A DNA stretch of 64,000 bases from Pseudomonas fulva NBRC 16637 = DSM 17717 (GTDB lineage: Bacteria > Pseudomonadota > Gammaproteobacteria > Pseudomonadales > Pseudomonadaceae): assembly GCF_000730565.1 (NCBI RefSeq), contig NZ_BBIQ01000008.1, forward strand, positions 62,001 through 126,000, in the 5' to 3' direction. Shown here one piece after another: positions 48,756 to 59,574 of the stretch. A model generated the notes under the pieces. That model worked only from the letters and a program-made list of their open reading frames with translations, did not search any database and was not told the origin of the DNA. The translations under genes were made by a program, and so were the position numbers. Each line of letters opens with the position of its first letter. Within the stretch, counting starts at the first letter, position 1.

Positions 48756-51700
48756 CTATTTCTGGAATGGTTTCACAAAGGTAATCTTAGGCTCTTTCCA
48801 CGGCCCTACTACCCGGTAATGCACGCTGGCAAAGCGCGACACCCGATCGCCAATCAGCCGGTCGACCAGAAACAGTGCGCCGCCCACGGCCGGGGCGCCG
48901 ACGATCAGCGCTGCCAGGGGAAGGTTGTTGGTGACCGGCAGGCTGACCTGCAGGTTGGCAGCGACCCGCTCACGCACCATGTCCAGGGTACCATCGAGTT
49001 CGAAATCGCTCGACGGGCCGGTTACCTTGATCGGCGTGCGGGTTACGTATACCCCTTCACTGGCCACCAGCAGCCCCTTGAGCCGGTCGTAGGCCAGGCC
49101 CTTTTCGAACAAGTCGGAGAAGTCCAGGCGCAAGCGCCGACCAATGGCGTTGAAGTTCAGCAAGCCGAATACACGCAACGCTTGTGCGCCACCGTCCACC
49201 TCGACGAACTGCCCGCTGTGCAGCACTGCATCGAGGCTCCCGGAGAACCGCTTCAGGCTGATTGCCGCCGGGGAGCCCGGCCACCGCCCGTCCACGTCCA
49301 TGCGAAAATCCCGGGCGGTTACCGTCGGTGCAAAGCCCCAGGCCGTGAGCACGTCACCCAGTTGCTTGCCTTGCACGCGGCCTTTGTACCAGCTCGTGCC
49401 GCCTGCGCCATCCCAACCACCAGCGCCGTCGATGCGCAGCCCCTTGAGGTTCAGATCGATGTCGCTGGCGTTCACACCGGTACGGGTCGGCCGCAGCTTG
49501 ATCGCAGCGCTGCCGTACAGATCGTCACCGCGGTAAAACGTGTCGATGCGCACGTCCAGCGGCGGCACCTTGCGCGGATCGAACGACGCCAGCGGGTCGG
49601 CGCCGTCTTCGTCCTGCGCCTGGTCGGCATTGCCTGCCGGCAGGCGCAAGGTTTGCAGCCGCACCACGATAGGGGCGCCCTCGGCGTCGGGCACGCGCGC
49701 GTCGCCCACCACCTGCCGACTGTCCAGGCGCACGTCCCAGGCCGCCGACCCACGTGCCAGACGCACCCTCGCCTGGTTCAGCTCGGTACCGTAGGCCTTC
49801 AGGGCCCCGATGCTCAGGTCAACGCTCTGCAGTGTCTGGCGCGCATTGCCACCTGGATCGTCGCCCCCTAGCTTCTGCGCCTGAGCCTGCCAAGGCTCAA
49901 GGTCCAGGGTATCGAGGTGCCCACGGATACGCAGGCCGCGACCGCCGGGAGGCTGCGCTTGACCAGCACCAAGCAGCAGCTCACCAGCGCCCTGGTCCAG
50001 GTGCTCGGCTGGCGCCACGTAGGCTAGCCGGGCAAGATCGGTGTAGGCGGCGTCGATGTGCCGTTGCGCGCCTTGCAGGTTCATGCTGAAACGGCTGGCC
50101 CGACTGTCGGCAGGCGCTTTGCCAAAGGGCGCCGGCAGGTCGATCGACAGGCCTTTGAGGTCCGAATCGACGTTAATCAGGTTTTCACGTGCGCCAATGC
50201 TCAACTGCAGCTGGTACGGCAGCTCGCCAGACGCCGGCAGTGCCTGGTCGAAGTGCAGCCATTGGGTCAGTGCTTGCAGCGAAACCCGGCCGCTGGCGCT
50301 GATTCTGGTCTGCATCTGTCCCGGTTCGCCTACAGCGGCAATCTGTGCAGTGACCGGCTTGCCGAATGCCTGCAGGGAAATGCCCTTGCCACTGAGGCCC
50401 TTGTCGTAGTCGAAGCTGAAGTCGCCCTTCAGGCGCGTGAGTTCCAGCTCGGGCGATGCAATCTTGAGCCGTGCATCGCGCGTGGCGAAATCCACCTTCA
50501 CCTTAGGTTGCTGCCCATGGGCCAGCGGGATGTCCAGCTTGACCTTGCCTTTGAGGGGGCCCTCACCTTCCCATCCTGCAAAGATTTCATTGGTGCCAAT
50601 GGGCGCTTGCTTGAGTATCTTGAGCCCGTCCACCAGGCCACCCTCGAAATTGCCGTCCAAGTGCAAGTGGCTGTCACCCATGCCTTCCACATGTGGAATG
50701 TCGACTTTCACGTCGCTGACCTTGGTATCGAGCAGCACACCGCGTTGCGCCTTGATGCGCACACCGCTGTCCTCGATGAACACGTCGCCGTCCACATGCT
50801 GTACCTGTGGCCAGCCGGGCTGGAAGTCCAGGGTGGCATCATGAACTTTGAAGAACAGGCTGATGCTGCGAGCTTCGGGCTTGGCACCGTGATTGAGCGA
50901 GCCCTGGTACTGGAAGTAACCCTGGTCGACACTGCCTTTGACGATTGCGCTGCGCAGCCATTGGTCCAAGGCCGGGCTCAACACCTCGGGCAAGTACTTG
51001 GCGGTGTAGCGGCCATCGCCGTCGGTCAGACCGACACGCAGGTCCATGTAGTCTTCACGCCCTTCCTCGAACAACAGGCGGATGAGGAAGTCGCCTGCAA
51101 TGTTGCCCTCCTCGCCCACGACCTTCAGGTAAGGAGCGATCAGGGTGAAGCCTTCCTTGTCCAGTGCCCAGGTCAGGCGCGCATTGGCTTTCTGGTAGTG
51201 CCAGGGTTTGGCGAAGATCGGATCCAGGTGCAGCATGAAAGCGTCGGTGTCCAGGCGCAGTTCGCCATGCCCAAGGTCGCCGCTGATGCTGCCGCTCACG
51301 TTACCGGCAGCCGGGGCGCCGTGATACGCATCGAAACCCACGCGCTCCAGGTTGCTTTCGAACGCCAGCCGGCGATCGCCGTCGGCCTTGGGCCGGGCCG
51401 TCAGGTGCACATTGCGCAGGGCACCTGTGACATTGAGGCCATCGATCACCGCCAGCACTTGCTGGCCCATGGGCGCCAAGGCGTGGATCAGCGGCGTGAG
51501 AGGGGTCAGCTCCACACGGTCGGCCTGCACCTGCCAGCTTTCATCGGCCGGGGCCGCACCGTTGCGCTGCATCAACCGCAGCCGCGAGGCCCAATGCGTG
51601 TCGCCAATGTCCATCGCCAACGCGTCGACAATGACGTCGAAGCCCTCATCCTGACGCTCGAACCAGGCATTGAGGGCGAGGCTGTCTACCTTGACCGGTT

Positions 51701-52559
51701 TGCGCGTGTCATAGGCCCCTTGCAGGTGCGGCGCATTCAGGCGTACGGCGCCTTGGTGCAACTGACGGTCGCGCCACTCGAACCAGGCTTCACCGCCTGC
51801 CTGAAGCACCTGGGCATGCCACTGCCCCAACAGCCGGGGCGGCAACCAGCGTGCCCAGTCACTGTGCGGCAGGTTGAGATAGCCCTGTACCTGCGCATCA
51901 CGCCAGGCTTCGGCCGAAGCGCGGCTGCGCGCGCTCAGCGTCAGGGGTTGGCCATCTGGCAAGGTTGCCCGCAGGTCCAACGATTGCCGCGAGGGCCCCG
52001 CCAGCAAGCCTGCGCTGACATAGGTCAGCGTCAGCGGATCACGCTGCCAGGCGTGGAGGGTAACTTGGCTGTCGAACACATCGACCCGCCCAAGCCGGCG
52101 CAGGTCCTTGAGCAATTGCTCGGGCTGCAAGGGTGCGTCGTCCTGCTTGGGCAGACCCTCGAGCTTCCACTTGCCGGCTTCATCCTCTCGGGCGATCAGT
52201 TGCAGGCCAGCCAGCTGGATGCGCGCCAGGCGCACTTCACCTGCGACCAGGCTGCCCCAGACATCCGGCACCACGGTGACGTCATCGAGCCGCAAGGCCG
52301 TGCCGCCTTCACCGATTTGCAGGTCGCGTACGGTCAGCACCGGCGACAGCCTGCTCCAGCGGCCCTGAAGCGCGCCAATGTGCACCGGCACACCCAGCGC
52401 TCCGGCGACCTTGGCCTGCACCGTGCTGCGGTACTCGGCCGCCAGCGGCACCAAGGCCCGGCCAAGGCTGGCGTACAGCGCCACTGCGATGACCAGCAAC
52501 GCGCAAGCCCCCAGCCCCCAACGGGTCAGGACACTCAGAACGCGGCTTAGACGTCCCAT
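48756..52559 (-). CDS. yhdP: AsmA-like envelope protein YhdP
   Basis: 1267 aa from ATG 52559 (MGRLSRVLSVLTRWGLGACALLVIAV); an ATG two codons earlier has poorer Shine-Dalgarno spacing (GGAGG lies 9 nt from the chosen one). One N-terminal membrane anchor is followed by a very long periplasmic beta-rich region (DUF3971/AsmA type). YhdP family proteins transport phospholipids to the outer membrane with TamB and YdbH. Length matches the family (about 1270 aa). It follows rng by 88 bp on the same strand. The opposite strand carries long shadow frames, which are not genes. Confidence 0.94.
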   Translation of the reverse strand: MGRLSRVLSVLTRWGLGACALLVIAVALYASLGRALVPLAAEYRSTVQAKVAGALGVPVHIGALQGRWSRLSPVLTVRDLQIGEGGTALRLDDVTVVPDVWGSLVAGEVRLARIQLAGLQLIAREDEAGKWKLEGLPKQDDAPLQPEQLLKDLRRLGRVDVFDSQVTLHAWQRDPLTLTYVSAGLLAGPSRQSLDLRATLPDGQPLTLSARSRASAEAWRDAQVQGYLNLPHSDWARWLPPRLLGQWHAQVLQAGGEAWFEWRDRQLHQGAVRLNAPHLQGAYDTRKPVKVDSLALNAWFERQDEGFDVIVDALAMDIGDTHWASRLRLMQRNGAAPADESWQVQADRVELTPLTPLIHALAPMGQQVLAVIDGLNVTGALRNVHLTARPKADGDRRLAFESNLERVGFDAYHGAPAAGNVSGSISGDLGHGELRLDTDAFMLHLDPIFAKPWHYQKANARLTWALDKEGFTLIAPYLKVVGEEGNIAGDFLIRLLFEEGREDYMDLRVGLTDGDGRYTAKYLPEVLSPALDQWLRSAIVKGSVDQGYFQYQGSLNHGAKPEARSISLFFKVHDATLDFQPGWPQVQHVDGDVFIEDSGVRIKAQRGVLLDTKVSDVKVDIPHVEGMGDSHLHLDGNFEGGLVDGLKILKQAPIGTNEIFAGWEGEGPLKGKVKLDIPLAHGQQPKVKVDFATRDARLKIASPELELTRLKGDFSFDYDKGLSGKGISLQAFGKPVTAQIAAVGEPGQMQTRISASGRVSLQALTQWLHFDQALPASGELPYQLQLSIGARENLINVDSDLKGLSIDLPAPFGKAPADSRASRFSMNLQGAQRHIDAAYTDLARLAYVAPAEHLDQGAGELLLGAGQAQPPGGRGLRIRGHLDTLDLEPWQAQAQKLGGDDPGGNARQTLQSVDLSIGALKAYGTELNQARVRLARGSAAWDVRLDSRQVVGDARVPDAEGAPIVVRLQTLRLPAGNADQAQDEDGADPLASFDPRKVPPLDVRIDTFYRGDDLYGSAAIKLRPTRTGVNASDIDLNLKGLRIDGAGGWDGAGGTSWYKGRVQGKQLGDVLTAWGFAPTVTARDFRMDVDGRWPGSPAAISLKRFSGSLDAVLHSGQFVEVDGGAQALRVFGLLNFNAIGRRLRLDFSDLFEKGLAYDRLKGLLVASEGVYVTRTPIKVTGPSSDFELDGTLDMVRERVAANLQVSLPVTNNLPLAALIVGAPAVGGALFLVDRLIGDRVSRFASVHYRVVGPWKEPKITFVKPFQK

Positions 52560-52647
52560 GGCCATGGCCCTCCAGGTCGTATATGCATAATGGCCCGTGG
52601 TGCAGTTTTCGCCATGCCGATCGAACCGGGTCGGGTTTCAGCAGGCC

Positions 52648-54105
52648 TCAGAGCAGCACCACGTCATACTGCTCTTGCGAATACATCGACTCGACCTGGA
52701 AGCGAATGGTTCGCCCGATGAAGGCCTCGAGTTCAGCCACGTTGCCAGACTCTTCGTCCAACAGGCGATCGACCACCTTCTGATTGGCCAGCACGCGATA
52801 GCCTTCCGCCTGGTAGGCGCGGGCTTCACGCAGGATTTCGCGAAAGATCTCGTAACAGATGGTTTCGGGCGTTTTGAGCTTGCCTCGCCCCTGGCAAGCC
52901 TGGCACGGTTCGCACAGCACCTGCTCAAGGCTCTCCCGGGTGCGCTTGCGGGTCATCTGCACCAAGCCCAACTCGGTGATGCCGATGATGTTGGTCTTGG
53001 CGTGGTCGCGCTCCAGCTGTTTTTCCAGCGTTCGCAGCACCTGACGCTGGTGATCCTCGTCTTCCATGTCGATGAAGTCGATGATGATGATGCCGCCGAT
53101 GTTGCGCAGCCGCAGTTGCCGGGCAATGGCGGTGGCGGCCTCCAGGTTGGTCTTGAAGATGGTTTCTTCCAGGTTGCGGTGACCCACGAAGGCGCCGGTG
53201 TTGACGTCGATGGTGGTCATCGCCTCGGCCGGATCCACCACCAGGTAGCCACCCGACTTCAACGGTACCTTGCGATCCAGGGCGCGCTGAATTTCATCCT
53301 CGACACCGTACAGGTCGAAGATGGGCCGTTCGCCTGGGTAGTGTTCCAGACGGTCGGCGATTTCAGGCATCAGCTCTTGCACGAACTGCGTGGTGCGCTG
53401 GAAGGTTTCCCGCGAGTCGATGCGGATTTTTTCGATCTTCGGGTTGACCAGGTCGCGCAGGGTACGCAGCGCCAGGCCCAAGTCTTCGTAGATGACCAGG
53501 GGTGCGCCACAGGTCTTGATCTGCGCCCCGATCTGCTCCCACAACCGCCGCAGGTAGCGAATATCCTGCAGGATCTCCTCAACCCGCGCGCCTTCGGCGG
53601 CGGTGCGCAGAATGAAGCCGCCAGCGCCTTGTATGTTCTCGCTGTCCACGCAATCACTGACCACGCGCTTGAGGCGTTCACGCTCGGCCTCGTCCTCGAT
53701 CTTGAGCGAAATGCCCACGTGGCTGCTACGCGGCATGTAGACCAGGTAGCGCGACGGGATCGACAACTGGGTGGTCAGCCGCGCGCCTTTGCTGCCGATG
53801 GGGTCTTTGGTGACCTGTACCACCAGGGCCTGGCCTTCATGGACCAGGGCGGTAATGTTTTCCACGGCCGAGCCTTCGCGCTGCGAAATCTCCGAGGCAT
53901 GGATGAACGCTGCCCGTTCCAGCCCGATGTCCACGAACGCCGCCTGCATGCCAGGCAGCACCCTGACCACCTTGCCCTTGTAGATATTGCCGACGATGCC
54001 GCGACGCTGGGTGCGCTCGACGTGCACTTCCTGCAGTACCCCGTTTTCCACCACCGCCACGCGTGACTCCATCGGGGTGATGTTGATCAGGATCTCTTCG
54101 CTCAT
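52648..54105 (-). CDS. rng: Ribonuclease G
   Basis: 485 aa from ATG 54105 (MSEEILINITPMESRVAVVENG). An N-terminal S1 domain, the RNase E/G catalytic core with acidic metal sites (IIIIDFIDMEDEDHQ and VDPAEAMTTIDVNTGAFVGHRN), and the zinc-link CEPCQACQGRG are visible. It processes 16S rRNA 5' ends and mRNAs. The long C-terminal scaffold of RNase E is absent, which fixes the call as RNase G. Downstream of maf, as in E. coli (maf-rng order). Confidence 0.95.
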   Translation of the reverse strand: MSEEILINITPMESRVAVVENGVLQEVHVERTQRRGIVGNIYKGKVVRVLPGMQAAFVDIGLERAAFIHASEISQREGSAVENITALVHEGQALVVQVTKDPIGSKGARLTTQLSIPSRYLVYMPRSSHVGISLKIEDEAERERLKRVVSDCVDSENIQGAGGFILRTAAEGARVEEILQDIRYLRRLWEQIGAQIKTCGAPLVIYEDLGLALRTLRDLVNPKIEKIRIDSRETFQRTTQFVQELMPEIADRLEHYPGERPIFDLYGVEDEIQRALDRKVPLKSGGYLVVDPAEAMTTIDVNTGAFVGHRNLEETIFKTNLEAATAIARQLRLRNIGGIIIIDFIDMEDEDHQRQVLRTLEKQLERDHAKTNIIGITELGLVQMTRKRTRESLEQVLCEPCQACQGRGKLKTPETICYEIFREILREARAYQAEGYRVLANQKVVDRLLDEESGNVAELEAFIGRTIRFQVESMYSQEQYDVVLL

Positions 54106-54160
54106 GGCAGGTTCTCGTCCAGGGTCTTGTTCTAATGATGGATGGCGCAAACGGTGCTGG

Positions 54161-54790
54161 CTACTGCGGGCGCGTCACCTCAGGTTCCGAGGCCGCCTGT
54201 TGCCAGCAAGCGATGCCGAAGCACTCGAGCAACTGTGCCGTTTCGCTCAATGGCAGGCCGACCACGGCCGAATAGCTGCCAATCAGCCCGGTGACGAATA
54301 CCGCGCCCAGTCCTTGAATCGCATAGCCGCCCGCCTTGTCTGCCGGCTCGCCGCTGGCCCAGTAGCGCTGCGCTTCCTGCTGGTGGATGTCGCGAAAGCG
54401 GACGGTGCTGCTGACACACAAGCTCTCGACACGCGTGCCGTCATCGAGCGCCACGGCCGTCAATACCTGGTGTTCGCGGCCGGACAACCGGGCCAGCATG
54501 CCCAGGGCGTCGTCACGGTGCTCGGGTTTGCCCAGAATATGGCCGTCAAGCACGACGGCCGTGTCAGCGCCCAACACCACAGCGCCCTCGTTCGCGGTCT
54601 CGGCCGGTTCGAGACGGGCACGGCCCGCTGCAGCCTTGGCTTTGGCCAGGCGCTGCACATACACCTCGGCGCTTTCGCCAGGCAGCGGGGTTTCATCGAT
54701 GGGCGCGCTGGCAACCCTGAAGCGTACGCCGATCTGCGTCAACAGCTCGCGCCGACGTGGAGAGCCGGAAGCCAGGTATAGCGGGGTCAT
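54161..54790 (-). CDS. maf: Maf-family nucleotide pyrophosphatase
   Basis: 209 aa. The conserved [10 protein letters not shown] phosphate loop, the central [15 protein letters not shown] and the late [13 protein letters not shown] are diagnostic of Maf. The enzyme hydrolyses (d)NTPs, in the YhdE subfamily dTTP/UTP; subfamily is inferred from the mreBCD-maf-rng context. ATTC-type divergent start; directly after mreD. Confidence 0.93.
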   Translation of the reverse strand: MTPLYLASGSPRRRELLTQIGVRFRVASAPIDETPLPGESAEVYVQRLAKAKAAAGRARLEPAETANEGAVVLGADTAVVLDGHILGKPEHRDDALGMLARLSGREHQVLTAVALDDGTRVESLCVSSTVRFRDIHQQEAQRYWASGEPADKAGGYAIQGLGAVFVTGLIGSYSAVVGLPLSETAQLLECFGIACWQQAASEPEVTRPQ

Positions 54791-54823
54791 TCGGACATCT
54801 CCCTGTCAGCGGCCACCAAGCCG

Positions 54824-55312
54824 TCAATTGATGTGCAAGCGTCGGCGAAGGTCGCGCAAGGCAAAGCTGATCCACGGCCAGAGCAGCGCGCTGATCACGG
54901 CCGACCAGACCAGCGCCAGGGTAGGCAGGCGATTACCGGTCAAGGCACTGAGCCACAGCTGGAGCAACTGTGCAATGCCGAAGACCACCAGGATGATCAG
55001 GCTTTGCTGCCACATGGGGAACATGCGCAGGCGCTGTTGCAGCGACAGCACCAAGAATGTGATCAGGGTGAGGATCAACGCGTTCTGCCCCAACAGGGTG
55101 CCGTACAGCACGTCCTCGGCTAGGCCAAGCATGAACGCTGTGGCCATGCCGACCTTGTGCGGCACGTTCAAGGTCCAGAACGACACCAGCAACGCCAGCC
55201 ACATAGGCCGAAAGACTTCCATGAACTGCGGCATGGGCGAGACACTGAGCAGCAGGCCAACGGCAAATGTCAGCCAGATGACCCAACCATTGTTGCGGCG
55301 CGATGCGGCCAT
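54824..55312 (-). CDS. mreD: Rod shape-determining protein MreD
   Basis: 162 aa from ATG 55312, which overlaps the mreC stop as ATGA. About five membrane segments, beginning GWVIWLTFAVGLLLSVSPMP. MreD joins MreB and MreC in the elongasome. A GTG codon just upstream in frame is less likely. Low sequence identity is usual for MreD, so position is the main evidence. Confidence 0.92.
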   Translation of the reverse strand: MAASRRNNGWVIWLTFAVGLLLSVSPMPQFMEVFRPMWLALLVSFWTLNVPHKVGMATAFMLGLAEDVLYGTLLGQNALILTLITFLVLSLQQRLRMFPMWQQSLIILVVFGIAQLLQLWLSALTGNRLPTLALVWSAVISALLWPWISFALRDLRRRLHIN

Positions 55313-56400
55313 CACTGCCTCCGGGGTTGAGTGGGCGCAGCGGGCGCTGCGGCCGGGCTTGCGGACTGTGCAGCTGGCGCTGTGGCGGGCGTACTGGACT
55401 GGGTGGCAGGCGCAGGGGTTACGGCAGGCGCGCCGTTTGCAGGGGTACCGTTTGCGGGAGTGCCGTTTGCAGGCGCACCTTGACCGGTCGTACCAGCACC
55501 CTGAGCAGGAGCCCTCTCGCCTTTGCGGTCTGCTTCTTCCTGGGCAATCGCGGCATCGGTGGCGCGCTGCTCGGGCGTACGCCGGTCGCTGAACACCAGC
55601 AGCATGTAACGGCTACGGTTGAGCGCCGCGGTGGGGATGGCGCGCACAATGGCGAATGGCTGGCCGGAATCGTGGATCACCTCGTTGACGGTGGCCACGG
55701 GATAACCGGCGGGGAAGCGTTGGCCCATGCCGGAGCTGACCAGCAGGTCGCCTTCCTTGATGTCCGCCGTATCGGCCACGTGGCGCAACTCGAGGCGCTC
55801 CGGGTTGCCGGTACCGCTGGCAATGGCGCGCAAACCGTTGCGGTTGACCTGCACGGGAATGCTGTGGGTGGTATCGGTGAGCAGCAAGACCCGCGAGGTA
55901 TAGGGCATCAGTTCGACCACCTGCCCCATCAGGCCGCGAGCGTCGAGCACCGGTTGACCGAGAAACACGCCATCGCGCTCACCCTTGTTGATCAGGATGC
56001 GGTGTGTGAAGGGGTTGGGATCGACGCCGATCAATTCGGCAACTTCGACCTTTTCGTCAACCAGCGCCGAGGAATTGAGCAGCTCACGCAGGCGCACGTT
56101 CTGCTCGGTCAACGCCGCCAGCTTCTGCAGGCGACCTTGCAGCAGCAAGGCCTCGGTCTTGAGTTTCTCGTTCTCGGCAATCAGCTCGTTGCGGCTGCCG
56201 AACTGGCCCGCCACCCCTTGCCAGGCGCGTTGCGGCAAGTCGGTGATCCAGTACGATTCCATGAGCACCAGGCCCATCTGGCTGCGAACGGGCTTGAGCA
56301 GGTCAAAGCGCGCGTCGACGACCATCAACGCGACCGACATCACCACCAGGACGAGCAGGCGAACGCCCAGCGACGGGCCCTTGGAGAAAAGCGGTTTAAT
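55312..56400 (-). CDS. mreC: Rod shape-determining protein MreC, probable AUU start
   Basis: 362 aa if translation begins at the ATT at 56400 (IKPLFSKGPSLGVRLLVLVV). The frame from its upstream in-frame stop (TGA near 56422) has no ATG, GTG or TTG before a GTG at 56346, which would cut the membrane anchor; ATT has GAGGA at 56412-56408 with 7-nt spacing. The anchor (12-30), coiled coil (about 75-120) and periplasmic beta domains follow. The C-terminal 60 residues are a low-complexity Ala/Pro/Gln tail with an ANGTP repeat. MreC links MreB to the wall synthases. Fallback start: 56346. Confidence 0.9.
   Translation of the reverse strand: MKPLFSKGPSLGVRLLVLVVMSVALMVVDARFDLLKPVRSQMGLVLMESYWITDLPQRAWQGVAGQFGSRNELIAENEKLKTEALLLQGRLQKLAALTEQNVRLRELLNSSALVDEKVEVAELIGVDPNPFTHRILINKGERDGVFLGQPVLDARGLMGQVVELMPYTSRVLLLTDTTHSIPVQVNRNGLRAIASGTGNPERLELRHVADTADIKEGDLLVSSGMGQRFPAGYPVATVNEVIHDSGQPFAIVRAIPTAALNRSRYMLLVFSDRRTPEQRATDAAIAQEEADRKGERAPAQGAGTTGQGAPANGTPANGTPANGAPAVTPAPATQSSTPATAPAAQSASPAAAPAAPTQPRRQ
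55432..55476. repeat. Three 15-bp tandem repeats in mreC
   Basis: Units at 55432-55446, 55447-55461 and 55462-55476 share GCCGTTTGC at their starts and encode ANGTP/ANGAP in the MreC tail. Such a repeat may vary in copy number without shifting the frame. Confidence 0.7.
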
Positions 56401-56506
56401 GGGCCGTTCCTCGTGGACGACTCAGGAAGTCATTGGACATGGGACAAGGCACCAGCCTGGTTACGAATTGACGGATGAGGCGCCCGGACGGGCACCGGCC
56501 AGCACA

Positions 56507-56535
56507 TACAGGTAGCACTGTGCGTGCTACCTGTA
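56507..56535 (-). other. Strong hairpin between mreB and mreC
   Basis: TACAGGTAGCAC (56507-56518) and GTGCTACCTGTA (56524-56535) form a perfect 12-bp stem with a 5-nt loop in the 164-bp gap. It lacks a U-tract. Possible attenuation or RNase processing site lowering mreC relative to mreB. Confidence 0.65.
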
Positions 56536-56564
56536 AACCGGGGCTCACGAGCCGCGAGGACGAA

Positions 56565-57761
<1,197 letters not shown>

Positions 57762-57808
57762 TCATTGCGGACACTGAATCCGTTCTTTCTATCCTTCTGG
57801 AGATCCCC

Positions 57809-58096
57809 ATGGCGCTTGAACGCTGCGACGTGGAAAAGATCGCCCATCTGGCCCGACTGGGCCTAAATGATGGCGAACTGCCACGCATTACCGACGCCTT
57901 GAACAGCATCCTCGGGTTGGTCGACCAGATGCAAGCGGTGGACACCGCCGGCATCGAACCCCTGGCTCACCCCCTTGAGGCCAGCCAGCGCCTGCGCCCC
58001 GACCAGGTCACCGAGCACAACCAGCGTGACGCTTATCAGGCCGTCGCCCCACAGACCGAAAACGGTCTGTACCTGGTTCCGAAAGTCATCGAGTAA
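57809..58096 (+). CDS. gatC: Glutamyl/aspartyl-tRNA amidotransferase subunit C
   Basis: 95 aa from ATG 57809 ([19 protein letters not shown]), with CTGGAG 6 nt upstream; the earlier frame from 57734 is not conserved. GatC stabilises GatA in the GatCAB complex that converts Glu-tRNA-Gln and Asp-tRNA-Asn to the amide forms. First of gatC-gatA-gatB. Confidence 0.95.
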   Translation: MALERCDVEKIAHLARLGLNDGELPRITDALNSILGLVDQMQAVDTAGIEPLAHPLEASQRLRPDQVTEHNQRDAYQAVAPQTENGLYLVPKVIE

Positions 58097-58111
58097 GGGA
58101 TAGAGCCTGCC

Positions 58112-59563
58112 ATGCATCAATTGACCCTGGCCGAGATCGCCCGCGGACTCGCCGACAAGTCGTTTTCCTCCGAAGAGCTGACCGGCGCCCTGCTGGCCCG
58201 TATCAAGCAGCTCGACCCACAGCTCAACAGCTTCATCACCGTGACCGACGAGCTGGCCCTGGGCCAGGCACGTGCTGCCGATGCCCGCCGCGCCGCTGGC
58301 GAAGGCGGGGCGTTGCTGGGCGCGCCCATTGCCCACAAGGACCTGTTCTGCACCCAGGGCGTGCGCACCAGCTGCGCGTCGAAGATGCTCGACACCTTCA
58401 AGGCGCCCTATGACGCCACCGTGGTGGCCAAGCTCGCCGAAGCTGGCATGGTCACGCTGGGCAAGACCAACATGGACGAGTTCGCCATGGGCTCGGCCAA
58501 CGAATCGAGCCACTACGGCGCGGTGAAAAACCCCTGGAACCTCGAGCACGTACCGGGTGGCTCGTCGGGCGGCTCGGCCGCTGCCGTGGCGGCGCGCCTG
58601 TTGCCGGTGACCACCGGCACCGACACCGGCGGCTCGATCCGTCAGCCGGCCGCACTGACCAACCTCACCGGCCTCAAGCCTACCTATGGCCGCGTCTCGC
58701 GCTGGGGCATGATCGCCTATGCCTCGAGCCTGGACCAGGGCGGCCCCCTGGCCCGCACGGCCGAGGACTGCGCGCTGCTGCTGCAAGGCATGGCCGGCTT
58801 CGACGCCAAGGATTCGACCAGCATCGAGGAGCCGGTTCCCGACTACAGCGCCACCCTGGGTGATTCGCTGCAAGGGTTGCGTATCGGTCTGCCGAAAGAG
58901 TACTTCGGGGCTGGCCTGGACCCGCGCATCGCCGACCTCGTGCAGGCCAGCGTCAAGGAGCTGGAAAAGCTCGGCGCGGTGGTCAAGGAAATCAGCCTGC
59001 CGAACATGCAACACGCCATCCCGGCGTACTACGTGATCGCTCCGGCAGAAGCGTCCTCGAACCTGTCGCGTTTCGACGGTGTTCGCTTCGGTCATCGCTG
59101 CGAGGCGCCCAAGGACCTGACCGACCTGTACAAGCGTTCCCGCGGCGAAGGCTTCGGCGCCGAAGTGCAGCGCCGGATCATGGTCGGTACCTACGCCCTG
59201 TCGGCGGGCTACTATGACGCGTACTACGTGAAGGCCCAGCAAATTCGCCGCCTGATCAAGAACGACTTCATGGCTGCCTTCAAGGATGTCGACCTGATTC
59301 TCGGCCCGACCACGCCCAACCCGGCCTGGAAACTGGGCGCCAAGAGCAGCGATCCGGTCGCCGCCTACCTCGAGGACGTCTACACCATCACGGCCAACCT
59401 CGCGGGCCTGCCAGGCCTGTCGATGCCAGCCGGCTTCGTCGATGGCCTGCCGGTAGGCGTGCAGTTGCTGGCGCCTTACTTCCAGGAAGGCCGCCTGCTC
59501 AACGTAGCCCATCGCTACCAGCAGGTGACCGACTGGCACACCCGCGCCCCTAACGGCTTCTGA
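58112..59563 (+). CDS. gatA: Glutamyl/aspartyl-tRNA amidotransferase subunit A
   Basis: 483 aa amidase-signature enzyme. The Ser-cisSer-Lys triad is in [12 protein letters not shown] (Lys) and [12 protein letters not shown] with [11 protein letters not shown] (Ser residues). It hydrolyses glutamine to supply ammonia to GatB. Starts 15 bp after gatC. Confidence 0.97.
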   Translation: MHQLTLAEIARGLADKSFSSEELTGALLARIKQLDPQLNSFITVTDELALGQARAADARRAAGEGGALLGAPIAHKDLFCTQGVRTSCASKMLDTFKAPYDATVVAKLAEAGMVTLGKTNMDEFAMGSANESSHYGAVKNPWNLEHVPGGSSGGSAAAVAARLLPVTTGTDTGGSIRQPAALTNLTGLKPTYGRVSRWGMIAYASSLDQGGPLARTAEDCALLLQGMAGFDAKDSTSIEEPVPDYSATLGDSLQGLRIGLPKEYFGAGLDPRIADLVQASVKELEKLGAVVKEISLPNMQHAIPAYYVIAPAEASSNLSRFDGVRFGHRCEAPKDLTDLYKRSRGEGFGAEVQRRIMVGTYALSAGYYDAYYVKAQQIRRLIKNDFMAAFKDVDLILGPTTPNPAWKLGAKSSDPVAAYLEDVYTITANLAGLPGLSMPAGFVDGLPVGVQLLAPYFQEGRLLNVAHRYQQVTDWHTRAPNGF

Positions 59564-59574
59564 GGAACAGACAC

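Noticed and set aside
50058..52550. 830-codon open frame antisense to yhdP
   Set aside because: It is a shadow of a long high-GC gene: no ribosome site, no recognisable motif, biased toward His/Gln/Arg/Ala as antisense frames are. The yhdP frame has clear family similarity.
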